Positions 17,552 through 26,534 of a stretch of 64,000 nucleotides of DNA are shown here, piece by piece; the stretch's first letter is position 1, and each line of letters opens with the position of its first letter. The position numbers were made by a program, and so were the translations under genes. The stretch is taken from positions 1 to 64,000 of the forward strand of contig DAINPP010000010.1 in assembly GCA_036743375.1 (NCBI GenBank), in the 5' to 3' direction. Source of the DNA: DAINPP01 sp036743375 (lineage in GTDB: Bacteria > Thermotogota > Thermotogae > MWEM01). The notes under the pieces are model-generated. The model made no database searches, had not been told where the DNA came from, and was given only the letters and a program-made list of their open reading frames with translations.

Positions 17552-18883
17552 ATGGGCAATCATAAACAGTTATTCAGAAATTTTCTTATCTTCACTGCCG
17601 CAGCACCTGATGATCTCTTCAAAGGCAGTATACGGACAGAAGATGGCAGGATTACGGCAGTTTATAGAGAAGCGGATAACATTCCCATGGCGGATGATTG
17701 CCCTGTCATAGAAGGAAACGGCAGGTTGCTCATGCCGGGTCTCGTCAACTCGCACACGCATATCTATTCGGCTTTTGCACGGGGCATGCCCATCTCGCCG
17801 TTCTCACCACACTCATTCAGGCAACTACTGGAACAACTCTGGTGGCGGCTCGATAAGGCGCTGACACTGGAAGATATCTATTACAGCGGACTGATAGCCG
17901 GCATGGATATGCTCAGAAATGGAATAACCACATTCATCGATCATCATGCCAGTCCGAATGCGGTATCTGGAAGTCTGGAACAGCTTGTCGAAACTTGCGT
18001 CTCGCGAGTGGGGCTGAGGGGAATATTCTGTTATGAGACCTCTGACAGAGACGGCGGAGAAACGGCCCTTCTCGGGATAGAAGAGAACCTTGCCGCACAG
18101 CAGTTCCATTTGGAATATCCCGGCCGCGTCGCCTCCCTTTTCGGACTGCATGCCTCTTTCACACTCTCGGACCAAACACTTGAGCGCTGTTCGGAATATG
18201 CCTTACCAATACATATTCACGTAGCCGAGGGAGAAGAGGATGGTGCTGTCCATAAAAAAGAATTCGGGATGAGTGCTATTTCAAGGCTGGACCGGTTCAA
18301 CCTGCTGAGAGAAGACTCCTTGCTGGCACATTGTCTGCTCGTGGAAGAAGAGGACTTAAAAATCATCCATGACAGAAACTGTCATGTGGTCTTCAACCCG
18401 CAGTCCAACATGAACAACGGAGCCGGCCTGCCCGATTTTTCAAGGTTCTCGGAAAAGAATATACTCATTCAGCTTGGAAACGACGGATACGGATTCGACC
18501 TGACCAGGGATATGCGCACCCTGCTTCTGTCACAGCATCTGATTCATAAAAACCCGGTCGCATTTGGAATGAAGGACCTTTTTGACGTTGTTTTCAGAAA
18601 CAATCCCGAATACGCCTCCACTCTGTTGGGAACAAAACTCGGTAAGATAGCTTCCGGTTACCGTGCGGATTTTACCGTGTACGATTATACGCCTCCCACA
18701 CCGTTAACAGCCGACAATTTCATGGATCATTATTATTTCTCCATCATGGAAAACTGCAAGCCTTCGGATGTCTACATTGATGGAAAACCCCTTTTAAGAA
18801 ATCATCATTTCTGCACCCTGGACGAAGAAAGAGTATTCGCCGAGTGTAAGAGATGTTGTACTGATTTCTGGAAAAGGGTATAA
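17552..18883 (+). CDS. ssnA: SsnA-like amidohydrolase
   Basis: 443 residues, amidohydrolase superfamily (chlorohydrolase/guanine-deaminase-like). PGLVNSHTHIYSAFARG carries the first metal His pair. TFIDHHASP and FCYETSDRDGG are specific hallmarks of SsnA rather than of generic deaminases. IHIHVAEGEEDG, LLAHCLLV and LGNDGYGFD supply the remaining metal and substrate residues. In enterobacteria ssnA belongs to a locus for purine or related N-heterocycle breakdown with selenium-dependent hydroxylases; those partners are not in this window. GGGAGG lies about 8 nt before ATG. Co-transcribed with the M20 hydrolase. Substrate not known. Confidence 0.82.
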   Translation: MGNHKQLFRNFLIFTAAAPDDLFKGSIRTEDGRITAVYREADNIPMADDCPVIEGNGRLLMPGLVNSHTHIYSAFARGMPISPFSPHSFRQLLEQLWWRLDKALTLEDIYYSGLIAGMDMLRNGITTFIDHHASPNAVSGSLEQLVETCVSRVGLRGIFCYETSDRDGGETALLGIEENLAAQQFHLEYPGRVASLFGLHASFTLSDQTLERCSEYALPIHIHVAEGEEDGAVHKKEFGMSAISRLDRFNLLREDSLLAHCLLVEEEDLKIIHDRNCHVVFNPQSNMNNGAGLPDFSRFSEKNILIQLGNDGYGFDLTRDMRTLLLSQHLIHKNPVAFGMKDLFDVVFRNNPEYASTLLGTKLGKIASGYRADFTVYDYTPPTPLTADNFMDHYYFSIMENCKPSDVYIDGKPLLRNHHFCTLDEERVFAECKRCCTDFWKRV

Positions 18884-19062
18884 TAAGGCATAACCTTTTA
18901 CATACTGAAAATAGAAGAGCGGCCGGCTGAAAGATCACCGTTTTCGATACCGATGTATTAACCGTATGGAGTCTTACCAGCTGGAAAGCGGAAGTTAACT
19001 TAAAGGAAGCGACATATTCCTTCATACGCTGAGAGGAATTCGAAAGGAGAGAAAAGAAAAAG

Positions 19063-19788
19063 ATGATTAAAAACAGGCAGAAAAAAATTTACCTCGTATC
19101 GTTGATTCTTGCCCTTCTGTTTCTCGCAATCATTCTGTTCAGTATTCTTTCGCCCGATACGATGGGAGAAATGATGCCTCCCGTGTTTTTCATGTCCGTA
19201 TTTCTCGGAATTTCCTGTCTTGTGGTGGCCATCATGTTCAGAAAACGTAGCCGCTTGATAGAGCAAGCCATGGATCAGAAAGATTACATCGTTAGATGGA
19301 CGTTCTCCCCTTCGGAATGGGAGCGATACATCAATTACGAGTACGCGGAACGAATGGCTATGAGAAAGGGAGCCTTTATATTTCTCGGGATTCTCATCGT
19401 CATCATCTTCACCATTTTCATCCTGTGCATTGACGAAGCCCAACTAACCATGTTCTTCGCCATGCTCGGACTACTCGGAATCCTGTCATTTTTTGCGTTT
19501 ATTCTGCCTTGGCTGACAAAGATCACCGGTAAGGCAAAAGAGGCGGAAGTTCTCATTCTCAAAGAGGGGATACTGCTGGATCAGCAATTCCATTCGTGGA
19601 ATTATTTCTCCTCCGATCTGATCAGCGCAGAAATCGCAGAAAAACCGTTCAGACACCTTGAATTAGTCTATACCTTCGTTTCCAGGAATGGCAAAGAGGC
19701 CTATCCCCTATTTATTCCCGTCCCCGAAGGGGTAGATCCCACAGAAGTCGTGGTGAAACTGAAAAAGGCAAATGATCTGAACTCATAA
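19063..19788 (+). CDS. Four-helix membrane protein of unknown function
   Basis: 241 residues. Two hydrophobic helix pairs (about 8-30 and 40-58; about 102-124 and 126-148) are followed by a soluble C-terminal domain of about 90 residues. The arrangement (helix pair, soluble domain with VLILKEGILLDQQFHSWNYFSS) resembles YcxB-like proteins, but the match is loose and I do not name it. AAAGGAGAG precedes ATG 19063. A 179-base gap separates it from ssnA, and a strong hairpin starts at its stop codon. Confidence 0.6.
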   Translation: MIKNRQKKIYLVSLILALLFLAIILFSILSPDTMGEMMPPVFFMSVFLGISCLVVAIMFRKRSRLIEQAMDQKDYIVRWTFSPSEWERYINYEYAERMAMRKGAFIFLGILIVIIFTIFILCIDEAQLTMFFAMLGLLGILSFFAFILPWLTKITGKAKEAEVLILKEGILLDQQFHSWNYFSSDLISAEIAEKPFRHLELVYTFVSRNGKEAYPLFIPVPEGVDPTEVVVKLKKANDLNS

Positions 19789-19820
19789 AAAACATCCCCT
19801 TAAAGGGGATGTTTTTTATG
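19784..19820. terminator. Bidirectional terminator between convergent genes
   Basis: A perfect 16-bp inverted repeat (CATAAAAAACATCCCC, loop TTAAA, then its complement) with A runs on one side and T runs on the other, so it terminates both strands. The stop codon of the membrane-protein gene lies inside the stem. The nagA stop is about 20 bases beyond. Confidence 0.93.
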
Positions 19821-19840
19821 AGTTCTTTTCTACCTCACGT

Positions 19841-20953
19841 TTATCTTTCGTACACGATCTTCCCATTCTTATACGTCCTGATCACCTGATACGCCTGATC
19901 GAGGAGGACCATATCCGCCTTCTTTCCGATATCGAGAAATCCGGAAGACAAGCCGGAACTTTCAGCCGGTGTAGCGGTTACGCACGGGATCACCCTCCCA
20001 AACGGAAGCCCGCATTCCAACACAACATTTCTCAACGCTTCATCCAATTTCAGAACGGAACCGGCAAGCGTCCCGTCTTCAAGCCTTGCGGCGTTATCCG
20101 ACACGATGACATTTAGTCCACCAAGATCGTATCGTCCCGGTTTTAAACCGGTTGCTTCCATGGCATCGGAAATAAAGATGATCCGGTTGCTCTCCTTCAT
20201 CCTGAAGACGAGTCTGATGGCCTCCTTTGAAAGATGGATCAGATCGCAGATCAGTTCCACATGGGCATCGGAAAGCAGGGCTGCCCCTACCGGATTGACA
20301 TCTCTGTGATGAATCCCGTTCATGGCGTTAAACAGATGTGTAAAACGGGAAGCACCTGCATTCAGCCCATTCATGGCGCCTCTGTAATCCGTACAGGTAT
20401 GACCGATAGAAACGGTGATTCCAGCTGCCTTCAGCTGTTTTATCTGCGCCTCTTCGACAACTTCTGGCGCAAGTGTTATGACTTTCACGATATCCGCATT
20501 CTTGCAGATGTACTCGATTTCCTCATCGGAAGGCGATTTGATAAAATCGGGATTCTGTGCACCTTTCTTCTCGAGATTTATAAAGGGACCTTCGAGATGT
20601 ACCCCGCTGATGGACGTATCGGGATTCTGTGCCATATATTCTCCGGCAAGCTCCACGGTCTTTCTGACCCTGTCGAAAGGCAGCGAAAGTGTCGTAGCGA
20701 GAACGCTTGTCACCCCCCGCGTAAAAAGAAAGTCCTCCATCTTTTTAAAGGCTTCAAACGACGGATTGGAAAAATCTTCTCCCACACAACCGTGAATGTG
20801 TGTATCGACGAATCCGGGGACGAGCGTGCGGGTTACTTCTGAAGGGATCTCTGTGTTGTTCTTATATAAGGCATGGATCGTCTCATCAAACTCTACTACT
20901 GCATTCTCTATCACTGTATACGGTGTAAATACATTGATATCCTGAATTTTCAT
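19841..20953 (-). CDS. nagA: N-acetylglucosamine-6-phosphate deacetylase
   Basis: Converts GlcNAc-6-P to GlcN-6-P and acetate in amino-sugar use and cell-wall recycling. About 370 residues. Motifs: VPGFVDTHIHG (HxH), GVHLEGPFIN (metal Glu), SIGHTC, THLFNAMNGIHHRD, and the catalytic-Asp segment FISDAMEATGL. The start is ATG 20953, 8 nt after GGAGG; a frame extension to 20968 has no support. No nagB lies adjacent. A 14-bp palindrome overlaps the -10 box, so repression by a sugar regulator is likely. Confidence 0.93.
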   Translation of the reverse strand: MKIQDINVFTPYTVIENAVVEFDETIHALYKNNTEIPSEVTRTLVPGFVDTHIHGCVGEDFSNPSFEAFKKMEDFLFTRGVTSVLATTLSLPFDRVRKTVELAGEYMAQNPDTSISGVHLEGPFINLEKKGAQNPDFIKSPSDEEIEYICKNADIVKVITLAPEVVEEAQIKQLKAAGITVSIGHTCTDYRGAMNGLNAGASRFTHLFNAMNGIHHRDVNPVGAALLSDAHVELICDLIHLSKEAIRLVFRMKESNRIIFISDAMEATGLKPGRYDLGGLNVIVSDNAARLEDGTLAGSVLKLDEALRNVVLECGLPFGRVIPCVTATPAESSGLSSGFLDIGKKADMVLLDQAYQVIRTYKNGKIVYER

Positions 20954-20973
20954 GCTGAAAACCTCCATATTTA

Positions 20974-20993
20974 AATGTATTTACATTATATCA
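20974..20993 (-). promoter_or_regulatory. nagA promoter with overlapping palindrome
   Basis: The minus strand carries the extended -10 TGATATAAT (20993-20985). AATGTA-TT-TACATT (20974-20987 on the plus strand) is a perfect 6-bp inverted repeat with a 2-bp spacer that overlaps the -10 box and the start point. This is a good position for a repressor operator. The regulator is not identified; a ROK protein is encoded 11 kb away. Confidence 0.5.
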
Positions 20994-22054
20994 TATTTTT
21001 TATTTCTCGGTTTTCTCAGGGCAAATGGTGCTCCGACAAATATATTCATGTAATACGTCATGATTCGCCACATGATTACCGCACCGGCCAGCGTCGTCGG
21101 TGAAAAGAAATTCTTGAAAAAGATATAAAAACCACCCTCGGCTGCTCCACCGGCACCGGGTACGGGCACAAAAGAAGTGATCATGAACAGAATCCCCTGA
21201 AAGGCAAAGATTTCTCTGAATGGCGCCACGGGTTGTTCAAACATCCGGTATATGCAATAGGAAATCGTATAAAAGAAAAAGATCTGAACACTGGTCGCAA
21301 TAAAGGCCAGGATCAGTTTGATCGGTGATGCGGTCAGTGATTTCATGGTGGTATGAAATTCCTCTATCTTCTCTATCCACATCTCTTCTGCCGCTTTCAT
21401 CTTTTTTCCGAATTTAAATCGCGAAACAAGCCAGAGAATAAAATCGAAGATCTTCCTCGTCAATTTTGGGCTGAACGAAAAGATCAGAACAAAAAAGATA
21501 ACGGTCGAATTGACGATAAATCCAATCAGTGCAAGACTCGAGAAAGAAGGCAATGTGCTCATCTTCCTGAAGAAAAAAGTGATCAGAAAGACACCGAGTA
21601 CGGTGATGGAGGATTGATAGATCAAAAACCTCGACATGGTGATTGCCGTCCCCTTGGACGGGGATATGCCGTACTGATACAATCGGTAAATCTGCATGGG
21701 CTGACCCCCGGTGGCAAACGGCGTAACGGAATTGTAGAATTGCCCCATCAAATTGACATCGAGTGCATGCAGAAATGACAGCTTGACACCGGAAATCCTT
21801 GCGGTCAGATAAATTGTCGCAGATTCCGAAAACCAGAAGATGATAAGGCAAAGGGCCGCAAGTGAAAGCCATTTCGGATCAAAGTTGCTTAAAGCCTTTA
21901 TATTGGTACTGAAATCACCTATAAACAAAAATACTATCACTATCACTAATCCCACAAGTGTGGATAAAATAAGCCATTTAAATGAAACTTTACCCTTTCC
22001 GCTATCCGGTACTTCATTCGTTACAGGAATCTCATTCTTTGTCTCATCACTCAA
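20981..22054 (-). CDS. LPG-synthase TM-region / flippase-like integral membrane protein
   Basis: 357 residues with about 8 hydrophobic helices. A basic/hydrophilic N-terminal tail of about 25 residues comes first. Family signatures (UPF0104 / lysylphosphatidylglycerol-synthase membrane domain, YbhN type) are QFYNSVTPFATGGQPMQIY near residue 105-125 and FVPVPGAGGAAEGGFY near residue 295. The catalytic aminoacyl-transferase domain of MprF is absent, so it is a stand-alone membrane domain, often linked to lipid or glycolipid translocation. Its 3' end reaches the nagA promoter. Substrate unknown. Confidence 0.82.
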   Translation of the reverse strand: MSDETKNEIPVTNEVPDSGKGKVSFKWLILSTLVGLVIVIVFLFIGDFSTNIKALSNFDPKWLSLAALCLIIFWFSESATIYLTARISGVKLSFLHALDVNLMGQFYNSVTPFATGGQPMQIYRLYQYGISPSKGTAITMSRFLIYQSSITVLGVFLITFFFRKMSTLPSFSSLALIGFIVNSTVIFFVLIFSFSPKLTRKIFDFILWLVSRFKFGKKMKAAEEMWIEKIEEFHTTMKSLTASPIKLILAFIATSVQIFFFYTISYCIYRMFEQPVAPFREIFAFQGILFMITSFVPVPGAGGAAEGGFYIFFKNFFSPTTLAGAVIMWRIMTYYMNIFVGAPFALRKPRNKKYDIM

Positions 22055-22203
22055 ACAATCGCCCCCTCAAAATCAAATCCTCTTATCGGGCTTAATTATA
22101 ACAGAAGAGGCTCCACTTGTTGTTAGGACGACACATTCAGAGATGTTAATATTTATTTTCTTTTTATCTTCTTTTTTCATGAAAAGAGGTGAACCTACTT
22201 TTG

Positions 22204-22212
22204 TGGTATAAT
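22204..22212 (+). promoter_or_regulatory. Extended -10 promoter element of recJ
   Basis: TGGTATAAT, a perfect extended -10, lies about 32 bases before the recJ start (ATG 22245). No clear -35. It lies in the 190-base divergent gap between the flippase-like gene and recJ. Confidence 0.5.
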
Positions 22213-22244
22213 TAATGAAAATAAATAAAAAGGAGTTAAGGAGG

Positions 22245-25200
22245 ATGAAATGCGAGTGGATTATCCAGGAGCCAGATAAAGACGAAGTCCAGCAGCTGGT
22301 TCAGAAATACGATATACCCGAGCTTCTTGCCACCATCTTTGTAAACAACAAGCTTGAAGAAAGAACGGATATAGGTGAATATCTCGATTCGGGAATTGGG
22401 AGTTTTCATGACCCCTTTCTGTTGAAGGATATGGATAAGTTCGTCAACACGTTGATGAAGATAAAGGAGAAAAATGAAACGGTCGCCATATACGGGGACT
22501 ATGATGTAGACGGTGTAACGTCCACCGCTCTTGTTTATTCCGTTTTAAAGGAACTCGGCTGGAAGGTCGTCCATTATATTCCGACGAGACTCGAAGAAGG
22601 TTATGGGTTGAGCAAGACGGCCATAATGGATCTGTTTAACAGGAACATCAAGAACATTCTGACCGTAGACTGCGGAATCACTTCGTTTGAAGAGGTCAAG
22701 TACGCAAATTTTCTGCAGTTTAAAATCATCATCACCGATCATCATGAAGTCCAGGGGGATATCCCCGAGGCGGCGGCTGTGGTCAATCCGAAAAGGCCGG
22801 ATGATCATTATCCGTTTAAGGGGCTGGCCGGTGTTGGTGTCGCCTTTAAGTGTATGGATGCCATACTCCAGAGAATGGGGAACCCCTTCTCCGTTGAACG
22901 TTTTCTGGATATCGTGACACTCGGAACGGTTGCGGATATCGTTCCTATCATCGGCGAAAACCGGCTGATCGTCAAGAAGGGCATCCGTTCTCTCGCCGAA
23001 ACCGATCGTATAGGGTTGAAAAGGCTGATGAAAGTCTCCGGGATCGACATCGATCATCTTCAGACACATGACATCGGCTTTAAGATAGCGCCGAAACTAA
23101 ACGCGGTAGGACGTTTGGGAAGCGCCGAAACGGCATTGAAACTGCTATTAACGGAAGACGAGACCGAAGCAAGGGAACTCTCGGAGTTCCTGATGGCTCA
23201 GAACAGCAAAAGGCAGGCCATAGAAAATCAGATCTACAACGACGCCATCAGCATGATCGAAAGCAACAAAGACATCTTTGATTCCCCCGTCCTGGTTCTC
23301 TCAAAAAGGGACTGGCATCCGGGGGTAATCGGAATCGTTTCTTCAAGGCTCACTTCAAAGTATTACAAACCCACATTGATGATTTCTATAGACGAAAACG
23401 GTGTTGGCCGGGGATCGGCACGAAGTATCGAGCAGGTTAACATCATGGATCTGTTCACGGATCTCTCCTATGATTTTCAAGAATTCGGCGGGCATCCGAT
23501 GGCTGCCGGCTTTACAATCAGCGGAGATAATGTAGACGGGTTGAGAGAAGACCTTGCCTTTAAATTCTATCAGAATTACGGAAGTGACTCCTTTACTTCA
23601 AAGATATATATCGACGCCGAACTCGGTATTTCAGACATCACATCGGAGTTTCTCGAAAAACTGGATCTCCTGAGACCCTTTGGACAGTCCAATCATGAAC
23701 CGGTATTCCTCCTCAGAAATCTTTCGGTGGATAAACTGAAGGTGATGGGTTCACGAAATCAGCATATCAGGATGATCCTGAAGCAGGGCAAGTCCTTTAT
23801 GGATTCCATCGGGTTTAATCTGGCTTCCAAACTGGATGAATTTCGATATATCCGGCCGAATCTGCTGAAATGCGATATCGTCGGAAATATAAAAACCATC
23901 TGGCATTACAGAACCAAACACGTACAGATCTTTATCAAGGATATCAAATTCTTTATCGATCCCACGTTCAACGATGAGGAATCCGACAAGAATTTTATCT
24001 ATGATCTCATCAACGACTGGGAAAATCAGAGTATCGATCATAAACTTCAGGATATAAAGGTGCTCCGGGAAGAACTGGATCATAAGCTGATGACCAAATA
24101 CCCGTCGTTCATGAAAATTCTGGAATCCGGTCCGATGACAACAGGGGTTTTCACCTCTCTGAAGGCTCAGGAACTTCTCGTCCTCTCAAAGATGATCCGT
24201 GTGGAGGAAAAGGGAGAAAAGGTGCTTATCGTTCTTCCATCGAATATGTTCCTCTCTTCGAGGCTGAAGAGCGTCAGACGATTCGATTCACTGTCCACAC
24301 AGATGATCTTCAAACCCAGTCAGGAGATAGAAAAGTCTGCGGTATTCACGACAATCCCCTTCCTGATCAACAACTTCGAAAAGTTTGAAGCGATCAGAAA
24401 CTGGATCTTCCTCGACCTGGAATATATGATGGTCGAAGATGGCCGTGAGAAGTCGCTGCTGGAAAAGGTTTCCGAAAAACTGACAGAAAGCCCCGATAAA
24501 AACACGATGATACTCGGGGGAATTCTCTCCGAAAACGAGAAAAAGTTCATGAAGGATATCTTCAAATTTGACCGTTTCGTCGTGGAACACATGAAAAGGC
24601 ACAAAAGAGGGCTTGTAGACAGAAGGGATCATCCAAATCCGGTCAATTACATCAAGAGTCTCGTTCAGAACGGAAATTTTACGGCCGTCTTTGTCAACTC
24701 GCCGGAGAGGACCGTCAAGCTCACCAGAATTCTTGGAAATGATCTTTCCGATTATTTCAGAAACGGTGAAGTGGTCTTTTATAATTCAACACTCAAGGCC
24801 TTTCAGAGGACAAAGATAGAAGAATTGATCTCTATCTCGAAGGTCAAGCTCTTCATCACAACCTATGAGATAGGCGGGATGATACAGTTCCCGAAAAATT
24901 CGAATATCTGTCTCTTAGATCCCCCATTGACACCGTTGAACATCCATGCCATGTCCAATCCGGTTGAACAGAAGGGGGCCGTTCCCATCTTTCATCTCCT
25001 CTACAACAGGAATAAAACTAAAAAATATATTAACAGTACTTTCGAGCTATTACCACTTGAGAGTGATATAATATCACTGATCAGAATCGGATGTTCCAAC
25101 GGATTTATGGACGTGGAGGTTCTTAAACAGGCCGGTATAGAAAACCATCTGCTCAGCGAAAGAAACTGGGAGATCGTATTGGCGGTTCTCAGCGAAATAG

Positions 25201-25412
25201 GAATGGTTCAGGATCAGCTTATACTGAATAAGGATTACAATGAACTGATAAACAGATTGAAGACTTCAACGGTACTGTTGGAGTCCGTTATCGACAGAAT
25301 GATCATAAAGGATTATTCGGCTTATTTCATCAACCGGAGCGGCAGAAAAGTCCTCAGCCTGATAGACTATCCGGTTCTGCCCTTTATCAAGCAACACGGA
25401 GGTGTGTCATAA
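22245..25412 (+). CDS. recJ: Single-stranded-DNA-specific exonuclease RecJ, long form
   Basis: 5'-3' ssDNA exonuclease in recombination and mismatch repair. DHH-family motifs: YGDYDVDGVTST (about 82-93), TVDCGIT, ITDHHE (about 163-168), and FGGHPMAAGFT (about 413-423). About 1055 residues, nearly twice E. coli RecJ (577). The roughly 460 extra C-terminal residues resemble the extension of Firmicutes-type RecJ, with a degenerate helicase-like layout (VLIVLPSNMFLSSRL, NWIFLDLEYMM) but no P-loop. ATG 22245 is chosen because AAGGAG lies 9 nt upstream; the frame extends 10 codons further without a site. The DUF3343-like gene begins directly after its stop. Confidence 0.93.
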   Translation: MKCEWIIQEPDKDEVQQLVQKYDIPELLATIFVNNKLEERTDIGEYLDSGIGSFHDPFLLKDMDKFVNTLMKIKEKNETVAIYGDYDVDGVTSTALVYSVLKELGWKVVHYIPTRLEEGYGLSKTAIMDLFNRNIKNILTVDCGITSFEEVKYANFLQFKIIITDHHEVQGDIPEAAAVVNPKRPDDHYPFKGLAGVGVAFKCMDAILQRMGNPFSVERFLDIVTLGTVADIVPIIGENRLIVKKGIRSLAETDRIGLKRLMKVSGIDIDHLQTHDIGFKIAPKLNAVGRLGSAETALKLLLTEDETEARELSEFLMAQNSKRQAIENQIYNDAISMIESNKDIFDSPVLVLSKRDWHPGVIGIVSSRLTSKYYKPTLMISIDENGVGRGSARSIEQVNIMDLFTDLSYDFQEFGGHPMAAGFTISGDNVDGLREDLAFKFYQNYGSDSFTSKIYIDAELGISDITSEFLEKLDLLRPFGQSNHEPVFLLRNLSVDKLKVMGSRNQHIRMILKQGKSFMDSIGFNLASKLDEFRYIRPNLLKCDIVGNIKTIWHYRTKHVQIFIKDIKFFIDPTFNDEESDKNFIYDLINDWENQSIDHKLQDIKVLREELDHKLMTKYPSFMKILESGPMTTGVFTSLKAQELLVLSKMIRVEEKGEKVLIVLPSNMFLSSRLKSVRRFDSLSTQMIFKPSQEIEKSAVFTTIPFLINNFEKFEAIRNWIFLDLEYMMVEDGREKSLLEKVSEKLTESPDKNTMILGGILSENEKKFMKDIFKFDRFVVEHMKRHKRGLVDRRDHPNPVNYIKSLVQNGNFTAVFVNSPERTVKLTRILGNDLSDYFRNGEVVFYNSTLKAFQRTKIEELISISKVKLFITTYEIGGMIQFPKNSNICLLDPPLTPLNIHAMSNPVEQKGAVPIFHLLYNRNKTKKYINSTFELLPLESDIISLIRIGCSNGFMDVEVLKQAGIENHLLSERNWEIVLAVLSEIGMVQDQLILNKDYNELINRLKTSTVLLESVIDRMIIKDYSAYFINRSGRKVLSLIDYPVLPFIKQHGGVS

Positions 25413-25694
25413 TTGGAAACAAGGTTTATTGCTGCAGATGAACTTGATTCTTTGATTGTTTTTGTAAACTACCATGAGATGAACAGAGCATTTGAACTCG
25501 TCAAAAAGGGAGGGCATTTTGCGAGGATCATCAGGACCCCTGAAGAGATATTTGCAGCAACATCATTATCTATAGCTGTCAGAAACGAGGATCTCGATGC
25601 TATTCAGAGCGTATTTGAAAGAGAACAGGTGATGCCGATGAAGACCGTCAGGTTACAGAAATGCGCGCTGGACTATCTGTTTAATTCCTACTGA
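25413..25694 (+). CDS. DUF3343-like small protein lacking the family Cys-Gly motif
   Basis: 93 residues, TTG start adjacent to the recJ stop, with GGAGGTG about 10 nt upstream inside recJ. The layout (short beta strand LIVFVNYHEMNRAFELVK, then RIIRTPEEIF, then TSLSIAV) follows DUF3343 (putative Se/S carrier-like), whose members have a Cys-Gly in the position of the TS here. If that reading is right, the key thiol is lost and the protein cannot be a sulfur carrier. One Cys (in QKCALDYL) lies near the C-terminus. The family assignment is by pattern only and moderately uncertain. Confidence 0.5.
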   Translation: METRFIAADELDSLIVFVNYHEMNRAFELVKKGGHFARIIRTPEEIFAATSLSIAVRNEDLDAIQSVFEREQVMPMKTVRLQKCALDYLFNSY

Positions 25695-25707
25695 TCGTCG
25701 AGGCAAC

Positions 25708-26364
25708 GTGGATATACTGGCACTTGACTACGGGGATAGGAGAATCGGGTACGCAACCGCTTCCGAAACCTTAAAGATGGCATTTGCAAAGGGATTCATC
25801 CTGAACGATGAATCTATGACGGAATCAATAAAAAAACTGATAGATGATAACGCCCCAAAGAAAATCGTACTCGGTCTTCCGTTGAAAAAGGATGTGAGTT
25901 TTACACTTGCAACGGATAAGGCGCTTGAGTTCGGTTATCGGATTTCATCGTTTACCAAGCGGGACATCTTTCTCGTCGACGAGAGATTCACCACGGCTTT
26001 ATCGCAGGTTCAGCTGAGAACAGGTGGTAAGTCGGTTAAGGCCTCAAGACAGATCATCGATGCGGAAAGCGCCAAGGCCATTGCGGAAACGTATCTTCAG
26101 AATCCAGGATGGGTTTTCCGATTCACAGACCGGGAAATCGCACCGGAAAAGGTGTTTTCGTACCTCGAAAACGGCAATGGAACATTATATTTTTCGGGTG
26201 CTTTTCGTCTTTTAGAACAGGTACAGAAATTTAAGGGGGAATTTTCTATTTTTGAATTAAACCCTTATTGTTATTCAAAAAACCGGAATCAGAAACTTCC
26301 GGATAATGTCAGAGAATACCGTTTTGTATTCTCCGTTCCGGAAGGATCAAGCTTGTGCTCATAG
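25708..26364 (+). CDS. RuvX/YqgF-type resolvase-like nuclease with C-terminal extension
   Basis: 218 residues, GTG start 25708. Residues 1-135 fit the YqgF/RuvX RNase-H fold: LALDYGDRRIGYA (first catalytic Asp), VLGLPL, VDERFTTALSQ (second acidic pair) and DAESAKAIAETYLQ (third Asp). The family acts in 16S rRNA 5'-end processing or Holliday-junction resolution. Most members end near 140 residues; here about 80 more follow, with no domain I recognise. The last codons and the TAG stop (26362-26364) lie inside the tRNA-Arg gene, which begins at 26355. The extension may be a real domain, or readthrough created by gene fusion or deletion. The ruvX symbol is withheld for that reason. Confidence 0.78.
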   Translation: MDILALDYGDRRIGYATASETLKMAFAKGFILNDESMTESIKKLIDDNAPKKIVLGLPLKKDVSFTLATDKALEFGYRISSFTKRDIFLVDERFTTALSQVQLRTGGKSVKASRQIIDAESAKAIAETYLQNPGWVFRFTDREIAPEKVFSYLENGNGTLYFSGAFRLLEQVQKFKGEFSIFELNPYCYSKNRNQKLPDNVREYRFVFSVPEGSSLCS

Positions 26365-26431
26365 CTCAACTGGATAGAGTGTTGGACTCCGGATCCAAAG
26401 GCTGCGGGTTCAAATCCCGCTGAGCACACCA
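26355..26431 (+). tRNA. tRNA-Arg (anticodon CCG)
   Basis: 77 nt with the CCA encoded. Acceptor GTGCTCA/TGAGCAC, D stem GCTC/GAGT, anticodon stem TTGGA/TCCAA with loop CTCCGGA (anticodon CCG, reads CGG), 5-nt variable region, T stem GCGGG/CCCGC with loop TTCAAAT, discriminator A. All stems pair. The 5' 10 nt overlap the 3' end of the RuvX-like coding sequence on the same strand. Confidence 0.96.
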
Positions 26432-26534
26432 GAACGCAATACGCTACAGATTTTGTATCAAAAAAGCCGTATTTATATATCAAATATTCAGTATTGAATC
26501 TTTCACGTTTGTTTTACAGGATAGGAGGGATTTT

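Noticed and set aside
26289..26483. Minus-strand frame of 64 codons with a CSAGFEPAAFGSG-like sequence
   Set aside because: This is the reverse complement of the tRNA-Arg gene; such peptides are a common annotation artefact.
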